NCBI GenBank assembly: GCA_029263395.1
Contig: JAJCXO010000214.1
Span: 62,001 to 126,000 of the forward strand
DNA length: 64,000 nt
DNA from: Acidobacteriota bacterium
Lineage (GTDB): Bacteria; Acidobacteriota; Thermoanaerobaculia; Multivoradales; J023
Reading direction: 5' to 3'
The notes beneath the pieces were generated by a model. That model saw only the letters and a list, made by a program, of their open reading frames with translations. It ran no database searches and had not been told where the DNA came from. Shown piece after piece: positions 28,434-38,180 of the stretch (positions are counted from its first letter, which is position 1; each line of letters opens with the position of its first letter). Both the position numbers and the translations under genes were made by a program.

Positions 28434-29117
28434 ATGCAGCCGATCATCCGGCTCCGTAACCTAGACAAGTTCTACGAGACGGGTTACGGCCGGACCTACG
28501 TCCTGCGGCGTATCAACCTCGATATCGAGGAGGGTGATTTTGTGACGGTCATGGGACCGTCCGGCGCCGGCAAGTCCACCGTTCTGCATATTCTCGGGAT
28601 GCTGGACAGCAAGTGGGAGGGTGAGTATGAATTCTTGTCTCACCCTATCCACAGCATGAAGCCAAAACATCGTAATGCGCTGCACAAGCAACATATCGGT
28701 TTCGTCTTCCAGAGTTACCACCTACTCGACGATCTGACCGTCTACGAAAATCTAGAGGTACCGCTTTCCTACCGCAAAGTTAAGCGTGCCGAACGCCAGT
28801 CGATGGTTTGCGACATCCTCGATCGATTCCAGATGGTGGGCAAGAAGGATCTCTTTCCCAACCAACTTTCTGGCGGCCAGCAACAACTCGTAGGCGTCGC
28901 CCGGGCAGTCATCATGAGCCCCAAGGTGATTTTTGCCGACGAGCCGACGGGCAATCTGCATTCAGGCCAGGCCAAAGAAATCATGGAGATCTTCAAGCAG
29001 CTGAACGACGAGGGGACAACCATTGTGCAGGTTACCCACTCCGAATCCAATGCTGCGTTTGGCAACCGCATCGTCAACTTGAAAGATGGCTGGATCGTCG
29101 ACGAAGCTGAGGATTGA
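28434..29117 (+). CDS. Second ABC ATPase, MacB/LolD-like, with altered motifs
   Basis: A 227-residue ATPase starting at ATG 28434, four bases after the first ATPase; the frame extends further back but only by overlapping that gene. Walker A is intact (GPSGAGKST) and so is Walker B (VIFADEP). Two changes stand out: the signature reads LSGGQQQLVGVARA with Leu for the usual Arg, and the D-loop reads GNLHS with His for the invariant Asp. The switch His is kept (VTHSES). It could pair with the first ATPase as an asymmetric dimer with one weak site; that is inference. No permease follows; the next gene is on the other strand after 276 bases that hold no gene. Confidence 0.92.
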   Translation: MQPIIRLRNLDKFYETGYGRTYVLRRINLDIEEGDFVTVMGPSGAGKSTVLHILGMLDSKWEGEYEFLSHPIHSMKPKHRNALHKQHIGFVFQSYHLLDDLTVYENLEVPLSYRKVKRAERQSMVCDILDRFQMVGKKDLFPNQLSGGQQQLVGVARAVIMSPKVIFADEPTGNLHSGQAKEIMEIFKQLNDEGTTIVQVTHSESNAAFGNRIVNLKDGWIVDEAED

Positions 29118-29393
29118 CCTGAGCGTATCGAGAGTTCGGTCGGCCTTGTGGGTTGCGCCGCAGCTCCGGGAACTCGCCGGATCTCTCGCAACATGCCTCA
29201 GTCCTTGTGATGCCACCGGCTACGGGAGGCAAGCATGTGCGCATGCTCAAACACGCTCGCTGCTTGCTCGCTCCACAAGACCTCCCTCCCTGAGCCGAAA
29301 GCGGCAAATGGGGCGGGATCTCTAGTCGAGTTAAGCAGCTGCGTGCGCAGTCCACAGGGGGCGACCGGAGAACCCACGTGCTTGGACGATCCT

Positions 29394-30980
29394 CTAGCTA
29401 TCTTCGATCACCTGACGCGCCGCATTGCGTCCCGCCAGCCCAGACAACCCACCTCCACCGTGGGTTCCAGAACCACACAGGTAAAGCTGCTCGATCGGCA
29501 TGCGGTAACCCGACCAGCGCGGAATCGGGCGCAAATACAGCGACTGGTCGAGGGCCGGCTCCAGATGGTAGATGCAGCCTTCGGCTACGCCAAACCTTTT
29601 TTCCAGGTCGAGTGGACTGAGAACTTCACGGTCGACTATGTGACGCGACAGACCCGGTGCATAGTCTTCGATGCGCTGGACAACGAGGTCGCCCAACTCC
29701 CCCCTGGCATCGTTCCAATCTCGACCCCTTAGATGGTAAGGCGGGAACTGAACCCAGGCAGAGAGTACATGTTTCCCTTCAGGAGCCAGACCAGGATCTG
29801 AAATCGACGGGATGGTCAGGTCGAGATAAGGACGCTGGGGAAGCTCACCATATTTGGTGGCGTCGAAAGCCATTTCGAGCGCATCGAGATGCTCACCTAT
29901 CTGAATGCGGCCAGCCAGCATAGAAGCATCGGTTACGCCGGAAAACGAAGGCAGCTCGCTCAGGGCGAGTTTGACCATCGCCACCGTGCCACGAGACCGC
30001 AAATTTTGCGCTGCACGGACAAACGAAGGCTGGAGCTCTAGGGGTTCGACCAGGCTGAGAAGTGTTGTCTTCGGATCAGCGTTTGAAATCACGGTTTCGA
30101 CGCCGATCTCCTCTCCCCCAACCAGCTTGACTCCTCGAACTTTGCCCCGCCCGATCACGATACGCTCAACGTCGGCACCGGTGCGCACCGTTGCCCCCGC
30201 AGCCTCGGCCGCACTACGCAAAGCATCGGTCAGCGACCCGGTACCTCCAAACGCCAATTGAGGGTAGCCAATGGCCCCGCGACCCCGGCCGACGCGATGG
30301 AACAACAGATTCAAGGCACTGCCAGGAGACCGTGGGCCGAACCAACTACCGGTCAATCCGCCGGCAGCAATCGCCGCTCTGAGCGCCTCGTTTTCGAAGC
30401 GTTCGACGACAACATCCGCAATCGGCATCGGCAAGAAACGCATCGCCTCGCGAAACTCCCGCGTCCCGAGTCGACGCAACAGCCAACCCGTCCGCAGCAG
30501 CTCGAGGATGCCACCGACCCCTGGCGTCTCGAGCTCGGGCAATGGCTTCGCCAGGATTGCACCAAAGGCCTCACCCAGCCGTCGAAGCAAGGCGTCGAAT
30601 TTCGCGAACGCTTGACCATCGGCATTCGAGCACTGGGTTGCGGCGCACCAGTCTGAAACATCGACTACGTCGCCTTGTGGCGGCAGATACAGGGCATCTC
30701 CAGCTTGCCGAGGAACCAGGACACAGGCAGGCGGCAAGAGCTGTAGTCCATGCTCTTGCAGCTTCAGCTCATCTGCAATCGTGGGATCAAATGTCTCGAC
30801 CCCAGCAAAGGTCGCAGAGCAACGGAATCCGGGAACAAACTCCTCGGTCACGGCACAGCCGCCCACGATCTCCCGACGTTCCAGGACCAGCACAGAGCGG
30901 CCAGCTCGCGCAAGCGTGGCGGCACACACCAAGCCATTGTGTCCGGCGCCGATGATCACGGTGTCAAAGTTGCTAGCCAT
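29394..30980 (-). CDS. PYROXD2-like FAD-dependent oxidoreductase (phytoene desaturase superfamily)
   Basis: A 528-residue flavoprotein. The N terminus has the dinucleotide fold IIGAGHNGLVCAATLARAG, then VLERREIVGGCAVTEEFVPGF, and the C terminus reads LYLCGSGTHGGGGLSGLAGRNAA, all as in PYROXD2 and phytoene-desaturase-like enzymes. It probably oxidises or reduces a lipid-like or isoprenoid substrate with FAD. The start has GAGGTGA about 9 bases upstream, overlapping the stop region of the O-methyltransferase gene, so the two are coupled. It is the last of three minus-strand genes (flavoprotein, O-methyltransferase, flavoprotein). The substrate is not predictable from sequence. Confidence 0.9.
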   Translation of the reverse strand: MASNFDTVIIGAGHNGLVCAATLARAGRSVLVLERREIVGGCAVTEEFVPGFRCSATFAGVETFDPTIADELKLQEHGLQLLPPACVLVPRQAGDALYLPPQGDVVDVSDWCAATQCSNADGQAFAKFDALLRRLGEAFGAILAKPLPELETPGVGGILELLRTGWLLRRLGTREFREAMRFLPMPIADVVVERFENEALRAAIAAGGLTGSWFGPRSPGSALNLLFHRVGRGRGAIGYPQLAFGGTGSLTDALRSAAEAAGATVRTGADVERIVIGRGKVRGVKLVGGEEIGVETVISNADPKTTLLSLVEPLELQPSFVRAAQNLRSRGTVAMVKLALSELPSFSGVTDASMLAGRIQIGEHLDALEMAFDATKYGELPQRPYLDLTIPSISDPGLAPEGKHVLSAWVQFPPYHLRGRDWNDARGELGDLVVQRIEDYAPGLSRHIVDREVLSPLDLEKRFGVAEGCIYHLEPALDQSLYLRPIPRWSGYRMPIEQLYLCGSGTHGGGGLSGLAGRNAARQVIEDS

Positions 30981-30986
30981 AAGGAT

Positions 30987-32027
30987 TCACCTCGGTTTCG
31001 ACGCCACCTGCTGACCGGTATCTGGCAACGTCCTGAACCACACCGGCTTGCGGGGTACCAGGCCAGCATCGCTCTGCCAACTAGCGATCTCTTCGAAACT
31101 CCAGGAGCCAGCATAACTGGTCAGGGCAAAGTACAGACTACCCAACCCACCCAACTGGCCGCTCCGTTCGCCTCGCGGACTGATCTCCTGTACAACTAAA
31201 ACCCCACCTGGACGCAGGCTGCGGGCAAGACGCGCGACTAGATCTCGATTCGTTGCGGCGTCGAAGTGGTGCACGAGCTGAGCCAACAGGATCACGTCAT
31301 AGATCTCGTGGCCCATATCTTCGGTCCGCGCATCTCCAACCCGGTGAACTACTCGATCGTCCATGCCCTCAGCTCCCAACAGAGGAGCGGCGTGCTCGAC
31401 CGCCTCTGGCAGGTCCAAAACTTCGGCTCGAAGCTGCGGGTAGCGTCGACAAAAGGCGACGGAAAGAAAACCGTGAGACCCGCCAACATCGAGTAGGCGC
31501 CGCGCATCCTTCGGGACTCGGACCCGACGCACGGTCTCTGGCGCAGCGAGCGCCGCCAGCGACCGCATACCACGCTGGTACAGCTGCCATTCGTCACCGG
31601 ACATCATGGCGTGGAAATCCAGCGGTTGGCCGTGTTCGACAAAGTCATCCAGGCGTGCGATCCAGTCCCACTCCACATACCGAAACAGCACACTATCGCG
31701 CAAAGAGCGCGGGCTGCTTTCGAGCAACCATTTACGCGTCAGAGCGGTCAGAAGAAATCGATTACTATCCATCGCCACATAACCAGCCTTGGCCAGCGAC
31801 CCGAGGAGGGTCTCGGTCGCTCCAGAATGCGTTCCACAACGTTTCGCAACGTCTGATGCATCGAGCGACCCGGACGTCAGGGCCTCGAACATGCCGTACT
31901 TTGTAGCGACCATGATGGCACGAGCCAACAGCAAGACTGGATGGGTTGCCAACAATGGAGTCGGCACCAGTCCCATCGCTAGCACGGCCCGTTCGGCCAA
32001 ATTCTCGGGCTCGACTCCGATCCGCAC
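30987..32027 (-). CDS. SAM-dependent O-methyltransferase (Methyltransf_2 type)
   Basis: A protein of about 346 residues with an N-terminal winged-helix dimerisation domain (KYGMFEALTSGSLDASDVAKR, then GATETLLGSLAKAGYV) and a C-terminal SAM domain (RRLLDVGGSHGFLSVAF, DLPEAVEH, LAQLVHHFDAATNRDLVARL, LRPGGVLVVQE). This is the layout of small-molecule O-methyltransferases acting on hydroxylated aromatics or polyketides. GTG 32025-32027 is preferred over the adjacent TTG at 32030 because it is 6 bases from GGAG. It lies between two PYROXD2-like genes, so it likely modifies the same molecule. Confidence 0.9.
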   Translation of the reverse strand: MRIGVEPENLAERAVLAMGLVPTPLLATHPVLLLARAIMVATKYGMFEALTSGSLDASDVAKRCGTHSGATETLLGSLAKAGYVAMDSNRFLLTALTRKWLLESSPRSLRDSVLFRYVEWDWIARLDDFVEHGQPLDFHAMMSGDEWQLYQRGMRSLAALAAPETVRRVRVPKDARRLLDVGGSHGFLSVAFCRRYPQLRAEVLDLPEAVEHAAPLLGAEGMDDRVVHRVGDARTEDMGHEIYDVILLAQLVHHFDAATNRDLVARLARSLRPGGVLVVQEISPRGERSGQLGGLGSLYFALTSYAGSWSFEEIASWQSDAGLVPRKPVWFRTLPDTGQQVASKPR

Positions 32028-32039
32028 CAATCACTCCAA

Positions 32040-33641
32040 CTAAACGCGATCTGCCAAGATCCGCTGCGCCGCCAACCGACCAGGAGCGGCCATGACGCCA
32101 CCCCCCGGATGGGTGCCAGATCCACACAGATAGAGCTGTTTGATCGGCGTCTGATAGTCCGCCCAGCCGGCCGCGGGGCGCAGAAAGAACAATTGTTCGA
32201 GCGTCAGCTCACCATGGAAAATATTGCCTTGCGTCAAACCGTACCGTTGCTCCAGATCCCAGGGAGACAGCACTTGTCGATGGAGGATGATGTCTTTTAG
32301 GTTCGGAGCGTATTCAGCCAGAGTATCGACAACCGCATCGCCAAACGCGTCGCGTTGCTCGTTCCAGGTGCCCTCCGCAAGCTCGTAGGGTGCGTACTGC
32401 ACAAAAATCGACATGACGTGTTTGCCAGGGGGTGCCATCGACGGATCGATCAGACTGGGGATGAGGATGTCCATATACGGCCGTCGAGAAAAGCGACCGT
32501 ATTTGGCGTCATCATAGGCACGTTCCAGATAGTCGATCGAAGGACTGATCGAAATTGAGCCTTTGAGATGAGCTTCCGTCGAATAGCCGGTCCAGGACTT
32601 GGACTTCCGCAAACAAGTGAAGTCCGGCAAGGTATCGAGAGCCAAGTTGACCTTACCCGACGAGCCGCGGATCTTGTACCGAGCAATCTGTTCACGAAAC
32701 TCTGGGTCGAGATGCTCAGCAGCCATGAGACGTTCGAAGGTCAGCTTCGGATCGACCCCCGACACCACAGTCCTAGCACGGATCTCATCACCGTCTTCGA
32801 GCACCACACCCTGGGCGCGACCGCGCTCGATCAAGATCTCTGCGACCGAAGCCTCGGTCCGGATCTCGACGCCGGCCGCCCTCGCGGCCCCGGCAAACGC
32901 CTCCGCCACCCCGCTCATGCCGCCCCGGGGAAACCCCCAAGCTCGAAACTGGCCATCCAGTTCCCCCATGTAATGGTGCAGCATGACGTAAGCCGAGCTC
33001 GGCGTCCGTGGCCCGAGGCAGGTGCCGATAATACCGCTGGCCGACAACGTCGCCCGCAAGCCTTCGGTCTCGAACCAAGACTCGACGAAGTCCGCCGAGC
33101 TCATGGTCATCAACTTGGCGAGGTCGTAGAGATGCTCGCGACTACTCCCGAACCGCCGTCCGACATCCAACAGTCGTCGAAGTTGGCTCGGCTTGAATGA
33201 AGTTGGATCCGGTGGCGCGATGCTGAGAATCGGCCTGACCGCATGTGCCAAATGGTAGAGCAGGTTGCCGAATTCGGCATAAGCGTGGGCGTCGGCCAAC
33301 GAATGTCGCTCGAGCTCACGGCGAGTCTCCGAGCTGTCGTGCCACCGCATGATGTAGTCATCGTTCGGCAGCGGCGTCAGTGTGCCGTCGAGCGGCAGGA
33401 TCTCGAGTCCATGGCGCGGCAAGTCGAGCTCACTGATGACCTGAGGCCGTAACAGGCTCACCACGTAGGAACACGCCGAATACTTGAATCCGGGATAGTG
33501 CTCCTCGGTCACGGTTGCACCACCCACGACATCACGCCGCTCGAGCACCACAACCGACTGTCCGGCACGGGCCAAATAGGCTGCACAAGCCAGCCCGTTA
33601 TGACCAGCACCGATGATCACAGCGTCGTAAGTCTTAGCCAT
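32040..33641 (-). CDS. PYROXD2-like FAD-dependent oxidoreductase, second copy
   Basis: A 533-residue flavoprotein starting at ATG 33639-33641 (MAKTYDAVIIGAGHNG); the longer frame adds 25 residues with no ribosome site. It contains VVLERRDVVGGATVTEEHYPGF, SYVVSLLRPQVISELDLPRHGL and the C-terminal GNIFHGELTLEQLFFLRP and LYLCGSGTHPGGGVMAAPGR. The SLLRPQ and GNIFHG stretches match PYROXD2 more closely than carotenoid desaturases. It is a relative of the copy at 29.4 kb. It is first of a three-gene minus-strand operon and divergent from the GcvT-like gene across 187 bases. The substrate is unknown. Confidence 0.92.
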   Translation of the reverse strand: MAKTYDAVIIGAGHNGLACAAYLARAGQSVVVLERRDVVGGATVTEEHYPGFKYSACSYVVSLLRPQVISELDLPRHGLEILPLDGTLTPLPNDDYIMRWHDSSETRRELERHSLADAHAYAEFGNLLYHLAHAVRPILSIAPPDPTSFKPSQLRRLLDVGRRFGSSREHLYDLAKLMTMSSADFVESWFETEGLRATLSASGIIGTCLGPRTPSSAYVMLHHYMGELDGQFRAWGFPRGGMSGVAEAFAGAARAAGVEIRTEASVAEILIERGRAQGVVLEDGDEIRARTVVSGVDPKLTFERLMAAEHLDPEFREQIARYKIRGSSGKVNLALDTLPDFTCLRKSKSWTGYSTEAHLKGSISISPSIDYLERAYDDAKYGRFSRRPYMDILIPSLIDPSMAPPGKHVMSIFVQYAPYELAEGTWNEQRDAFGDAVVDTLAEYAPNLKDIILHRQVLSPWDLEQRYGLTQGNIFHGELTLEQLFFLRPAAGWADYQTPIKQLYLCGSGTHPGGGVMAAPGRLAAQRILADRV

Positions 33642-33828
33642 GAACGCACGGATTCCTATCGGATACTGCCGCTGGCCTGAAAGGTCATAGAGCGGCATAG
33701 TATACGAGATCGCCACTTACGGGCTCGTCGGCCCTGCGATCACCGTCGCTCGAGCCGGTGCTGCCGAGGAGCTCCGGTCGCACTACAATAGAGCTGTAAG
33801 CGGATGCAGTAACTTCTGAGGACTCGTC

Positions 33829-35019
33829 ATGGCGACTGGCACCCCATTCTTCCCGCGCACGTTCGAGCTCAACAAAAGTATGAGCTGGAAAGACTGGTCC
33901 GGCTTCTTCGCGGCAAACCACTATCAAGAGTTTCACCAGCCCGAGTATGCCGCCATCCGCAATGGCGCGGCGCTGATCGATGTCTCACCACTGTACAAGT
34001 ACACTTTGGAGGGCCCGGACGCAGCCGCGTTGGTGGACCGATTGGTCACCCGCAACGCACGTCGATTCAAGGTAGGTCAAGTTATCTACACCCCGTGGTG
34101 CGACGAGGATGGCAAAATCCTGCAAGAAGGCACGATCATGCGGTTGGCCGAGGACCGCTTCCAGATCAATGCGGCGGAGCCGGCCATCCGATGGCTGACG
34201 CTCAACGCCACCGGGCTACAGCTCAAGATCGAGGATCGCTCAGCCGAGATGGCCGCCCTCGCCGTCCAGGGTCCCCGTTCGCGCACCTTGCTCAACGAGA
34301 TCTCCAACGGCGGCGTCGAAGATCTTGGATTCTTCGGGGTCAAGCCGGTCGAGATCGGTGGTGTTTCGGTGCTCGTCTCTCGCACCGGATACACCGGTGA
34401 TCTAGGTTACGAACTCTGGATACCAGCCGCCGCAACGCTCGAGATCTGGGACCGTTTGATGCATGTCGGCGAAAGTCATGGCGCAACCCCTTGCGGACTG
34501 CTCGCGCTCGACATCGCCCGCATCGAAGCGGGTTTCATCCTAATTGATGTCGACTATGTCCCCGCCGATCAAGCTCTTATTCCATCGCAAAAATCGTCTC
34601 CCTACGAGCTCGGCCTGGGCTGGGCTGTCAAGCTCAAGAAGAAGGCTGCCTTCAACGGCCGCGAAGCGCTGGCACGGGAAAAGGCGTCGGGCAGTGGTTG
34701 GCAACTCGTTGGGCTCGAGATTCCCTGGGAGCCCTTGGAAGACCTGTACATGGCAGCTGGTCTCATGCCGGACCTGCCGACAACCGCCTGGCGTGACGCC
34801 ATCCCGGTCTACAGTGATGGCCTGCAGGTTGGCCGCGCTACCAGCGGCTGCTGGTCGACAACCCTCAAAAAGTACCTGGCACTAGCCTCGGTCAAAACTC
34901 CTTACGCAACCGTCGGCAACGAGCTGCAGATGGAGGTCACGGTCGACTACACTCGACGGCAGGCACCAGCGCGAGTCGTCGAACTGCCGTTCTTCCGCCC
35001 GATTCGCATGCGCGAATAA
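33829..35019 (+). CDS. GcvT/DmdA-like aminomethyltransferase-family protein
   Basis: A 396-residue protein of the tetrahydrofolate-binding GcvT fold. It has RNGAALIDVSPLYKYTLEGPDAAA at the N terminus, the domain-2 motif RTGYTGDLGYELW, then GLLALDIARIEAGF and the C-terminal barrel (ELGLGWAVKL, VGRATSGCWSTTLKK). True GcvT, dimethylglycine dehydrogenase tails and DmdA all share this fold, and they demethylate or move one-carbon units to tetrahydrofolate. No glycine cleavage partner (gcvH, gcvP) is nearby. GAGG is 8 bases before ATG 33829. It is divergent from the PYROXD2-like operon, so a shared demethylation pathway is possible but unproven. Confidence 0.88.
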   Translation: MATGTPFFPRTFELNKSMSWKDWSGFFAANHYQEFHQPEYAAIRNGAALIDVSPLYKYTLEGPDAAALVDRLVTRNARRFKVGQVIYTPWCDEDGKILQEGTIMRLAEDRFQINAAEPAIRWLTLNATGLQLKIEDRSAEMAALAVQGPRSRTLLNEISNGGVEDLGFFGVKPVEIGGVSVLVSRTGYTGDLGYELWIPAAATLEIWDRLMHVGESHGATPCGLLALDIARIEAGFILIDVDYVPADQALIPSQKSSPYELGLGWAVKLKKKAAFNGREALAREKASGSGWQLVGLEIPWEPLEDLYMAAGLMPDLPTTAWRDAIPVYSDGLQVGRATSGCWSTTLKKYLALASVKTPYATVGNELQMEVTVDYTRRQAPARVVELPFFRPIRMRE

Positions 35020-35125
35020 ACCCGACTCGCGGTCGCGACTAAACCCGACTCACAGGCGCGAGTAGAACCGACTCGCGGTCGCGACTAAACCCGACTCCCA
35101 GGCGCGAGTAATACCGACTTGAAAA
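35011..35125. repeat. 23-bp tandem repeat array, five units
   Basis: Units start at 35011, 35034, 35057, 35080 and 35103, each near CGCGACTAAACCCGACTCGCGGT. Units 1 and 3 end CGCGGT while 2 and 4 end CACAGG or CCCAGG, so the array has a 46-bp higher-order period. The GcvT-like stop codon lies in unit 1 (35017-35019) and the array ends 30 bases before the histidine kinase start. Confidence 0.95.
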
Positions 35126-35154
35126 TCGACGAGGCAGGAATCGACTCCTAAACG

Positions 35155-37338
35155 ATGTTGCATCCTCTGATCGCCCACCAACTCGAACAGCTCGGCATCG
35201 ACCGTGTACACGCGCCGGGTGATGAGCAGTGGCAGCAGTTCCTGGTCGGAATCCACACCCTCCTCGAGTTGTCCCAACAAGCTCCAGCAGGACTGGACGC
35301 AGCTGCTCTTGCCTCCCAACGGGACAAGCTTCGAGAGAGCGAAGATCGTTATCGTCGCCTGGTGCAAACCGCTCCGGTGGTGATCTTGAGCCTGTCGGCG
35401 GATGGTTCGACGATCACATCGCTCAATCGAGCCTTTGAAAAGCTGACCGGTTGGACCTGCGCTGAATGGATCGACCAGCCGTTGGCCCACCTGATTCACC
35501 CGCGAGACCTGGCGCATGTCGATCAGCGTATCCAGCAAGCCCTGAGAGTCGGCAATCCGCCTGTCTTCGAACTGCGACTGTCGACAAGCCAGGGCGGCTA
35601 CCTCGACGCAGAAGTGACCCTGACCTCGTTGGTCGAAGACGACCATGTGTCAGCAATTTTGGGCATCGCAACCGACATTACCGACCGCAAGCGCGTTCAG
35701 TTGGCTCTGCAAGCTGCCAAAGAGGCTGCCGAGGCTGCCAACCTCGCCAAGGGCGATTTTTTGGCCAACATGAGCCACGAGATTCGCACCCCCTTGAATG
35801 CCATCATCGGCCTGACCAGCCTGCTGCTCGATCGCACCCTCGAACCCGAGGTTGCCAATCATGTAGAGATCATTCGGTCGAGTGGAGATTCGGTGTTGGC
35901 GTTGATCAACGACATTCTCGACTTTTCGAAAATCGAATCCGGCAAGCTGGTCATGGAAGAACAGCCCTTCTACCTCAGTGATTGCCTCGCCGGCCCGATG
36001 GATCTCATCGCTGCCGAGGCTGAAGACAAAGGGCTGGAACTCGAATGTGTCGTCGAGAGCGCCTGCCCCGAAGTTGTGATCGGCGACGTCACGCGAGTGC
36101 GACAGATCCTCGTCAACCTGTTGAGCAACGCCGTCAAATTCACCGAACGAGGCAAAATCACCATCCACGTGCGGTGTCCACAGCCCACCGCCGATCCTCT
36201 AGAGCTCGAGATGGCGGTGAGCGATACCGGCATCGGCATCACTCGCGACCAACTCGAGACTATTTTCGGATCCTTCAGCCAGGCCGACGCCTCGACCTCG
36301 AGAAAATATGGCGGGACCGGGCTCGGTCTCGCAATCAGCCTCCGGTTGGCCCAGCTGATGGGTGGCGACTTGTGGGCCGAAAGTCGGCCGGAAGTAGGCT
36401 CGACCTTCACCTTCTCGGTCCAAGCTCGGCCAGCGGATCCCGCCAGCCAACAGCCACCGCGGCAGAGCGGTCACCAATCGATCGATCGACACCTGAGCCA
36501 ACGACTGCCGCTACGGATCCTGGTTGCCGAAGACAACCTCGTCAATCAACGGGTGGCGCAGCTGATGCTCAGGCGCATGGGCTACCGTGCCGACCTGGCA
36601 GCCGACGGCGAAGAGACCCTCGAGTGCCTGGCACGCCAACAGTACGATGTGGTGTTGATGGACGTCCAGATGCCAGTGCTCGACGGCATGGAGGCAACCC
36701 GGAAAATCCTTCGACGTTGGGGACAACACGACAGGCCTCGCATCATTGCCATGACAGCGGCAGTAATGGATAGCGATCGGACGAAGTGCCTGGATGCAGG
36801 CATGGACGACTTCATCAGCAAACCGATTCAGACCGAAGAGTTACAGGCCGCACTCGAACGCTGCGCCGATCACCGCGCTCCCCAGGCAGATCCACGGCCA
36901 CAGCCAACCCCGACCTCTCCTGCCCACACCAGAAACCTCACCACGGCGCGGGCTGACCCTGCAGCTGGACGGCGAACCGCCAGCCAAAGATCCCTCGACG
37001 ATCTCAAAGTACGGACCGATCTCGAACTCCTCGGGCCGAGCGTCCTGAGTGAAATTCTCGAGAAATTTCTCACCACAACCGATCAACAGGTGGCAGAAAT
37101 CCAACGCGCGATCGAAGGCAACGACACCAACGCACTCAAAGAGGCAGCCCACAGCCTCAAGGGCTCGAGCGCCACCGTTGGCGCCGCCCGAATGGCCGAC
37201 ATCTGTAAAGAGCTCGAGATCGATGCTCGCAGCGGAGCCTTGGTTGACCCGCAGCGAAAGCTGCGGCGCCTCACCGAGGAGCTCGAACGCGTCCGCAGTT
37301 TCTTCAGCCGTCGTGCCACCAGGGCAAACAAGAGCTGA
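35155..37338 (+). CDS. Hybrid histidine kinase: PAS-HisKA-HATPase-REC-HPt
   Basis: A 727-residue signalling protein. It has a PAS domain (about 62-178; IVDLxxD-type end [11 protein letters not shown]), a coiled linker, the HisKA domain with phosphorylated His at H208 ([12 protein letters not shown]), and the ATPase with N box [10 protein letters not shown]1 DTGIG and G2 [11 protein letters not shown]. The receiver domain has D503 ([12 protein letters not shown]). After a Pro/Arg-rich linker the C-terminal HPt domain holds H666 ([10 protein letters not shown]). This is a complete phosphorelay in one chain with no membrane segment, so it should sense in the cytosol via PAS. No output regulator is adjacent. 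The start ATG 35155 has no clear Shine-Dalgarno. Confidence 0.95.
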   Translation: MLHPLIAHQLEQLGIDRVHAPGDEQWQQFLVGIHTLLELSQQAPAGLDAAALASQRDKLRESEDRYRRLVQTAPVVILSLSADGSTITSLNRAFEKLTGWTCAEWIDQPLAHLIHPRDLAHVDQRIQQALRVGNPPVFELRLSTSQGGYLDAEVTLTSLVEDDHVSAILGIATDITDRKRVQLALQAAKEAAEAANLAKGDFLANMSHEIRTPLNAIIGLTSLLLDRTLEPEVANHVEIIRSSGDSVLALINDILDFSKIESGKLVMEEQPFYLSDCLAGPMDLIAAEAEDKGLELECVVESACPEVVIGDVTRVRQILVNLLSNAVKFTERGKITIHVRCPQPTADPLELEMAVSDTGIGITRDQLETIFGSFSQADASTSRKYGGTGLGLAISLRLAQLMGGDLWAESRPEVGSTFTFSVQARPADPASQQPPRQSGHQSIDRHLSQRLPLRILVAEDNLVNQRVAQLMLRRMGYRADLAADGEETLECLARQQYDVVLMDVQMPVLDGMEATRKILRRWGQHDRPRIIAMTAAVMDSDRTKCLDAGMDDFISKPIQTEELQAALERCADHRAPQADPRPQPTPTSPAHTRNLTTARADPAAGRRTASQRSLDDLKVRTDLELLGPSVLSEILEKFLTTTDQQVAEIQRAIEGNDTNALKEAAHSLKGSSATVGAARMADICKELEIDARSGALVDPQRKLRRLTEELERVRSFFSRRATRANKS

Positions 37339-37356
37339 AGCCTTGGCCATCACCTC

Positions 37357-38061
37357 ATGATCACCCTGCTCGTTCGGCCGGAGCAGCTCGAGCAGGACAG
37401 TGTCGACGTCGATGGCGCGGCCTATCGCCATCTATTCCGAGCCCGACGGTTGGCCTCTGGAGTGCAACTGCGGGTGGTCGATGGCGAGGGGCATGCACGC
37501 TGGGCTGACGTCCGGGAGGTGGACCGACGACGCGCCACCCTGGTACTCGACGCCGACGCCCCAACCCATGAGCCCAGTTACCACCTGCACTTGATTGTGG
37601 CGGCATTACGCCCCGAACGCGCCTCGTGGCTGGTCGAGAAGACCACCGAGCTCGGTGTGCGCTCGATCCGTTTTCTTTCGACCCTTAGGACGCCAAGAAA
37701 GTACGGCACGGCAAGCCTCGATCGGCTGCGCAGGGTCGCAAGCTCAGCCGTCGAACAGAGCCACCGGTCCTGGTTACCCGAAATTGGTGGCGTCGAACCG
37801 TGGACCGCGCTGCGGTCCTACCTCGGCACCGATCTCGAGCAGAGTGATCGCATCTACCTCGATCCGCAAGCACCCGAGCCCGTCGGCCCGAGCTGTCGAA
37901 CCGACGGATCTCGCGGGTTTGCACTGATTGGGCCCGAAGGTGGCTGGGATCCGAGCGAACTCGAGGAACTCGAACAGCTCGGGTGCCGAGCGTTCTCCTT
38001 TGGACCGCGCACCCTCCGCGTCGAGACCGCCGCCATCGCGATTGCGGCCAGGTTGCTGTAG
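37357..38061 (+). CDS. rsmE: 16S rRNA (uracil-1498-N3)-methyltransferase
   Basis: A 234-residue SPOUT methyltransferase. A PUA-like N-terminal domain (HLFRARRLASGVQLRVVDGEG) is followed by the knotted SAM domain with EKTTELGVRSIRFL, AVEQSHRSWLPEI, LIGPEGGWDPSELEEL and FGPRTLRVETAAIAI, all RsmE hallmarks. It methylates N3 of U1498 in 16S rRNA. It begins 19 bases after the hybrid kinase gene and may be cotranscribed with it. The start has no strong ribosome site. Confidence 0.93.
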   Translation: MITLLVRPEQLEQDSVDVDGAAYRHLFRARRLASGVQLRVVDGEGHARWADVREVDRRRATLVLDADAPTHEPSYHLHLIVAALRPERASWLVEKTTELGVRSIRFLSTLRTPRKYGTASLDRLRRVASSAVEQSHRSWLPEIGGVEPWTALRSYLGTDLEQSDRIYLDPQAPEPVGPSCRTDGSRGFALIGPEGGWDPSELEELEQLGCRAFSFGPRTLRVETAAIAIAARLL

Positions 38062-38180
38062 TAGGGTGCGGTGAGGGTCAGGTGACGACCCTATGTTAGG
38101 ATGACTCTGTATCTAAACAGACTCCGTATGCGTCTTCGCAACCACGATGTCGCCGATAAATCTCTTGCAGGTGTGGCACG

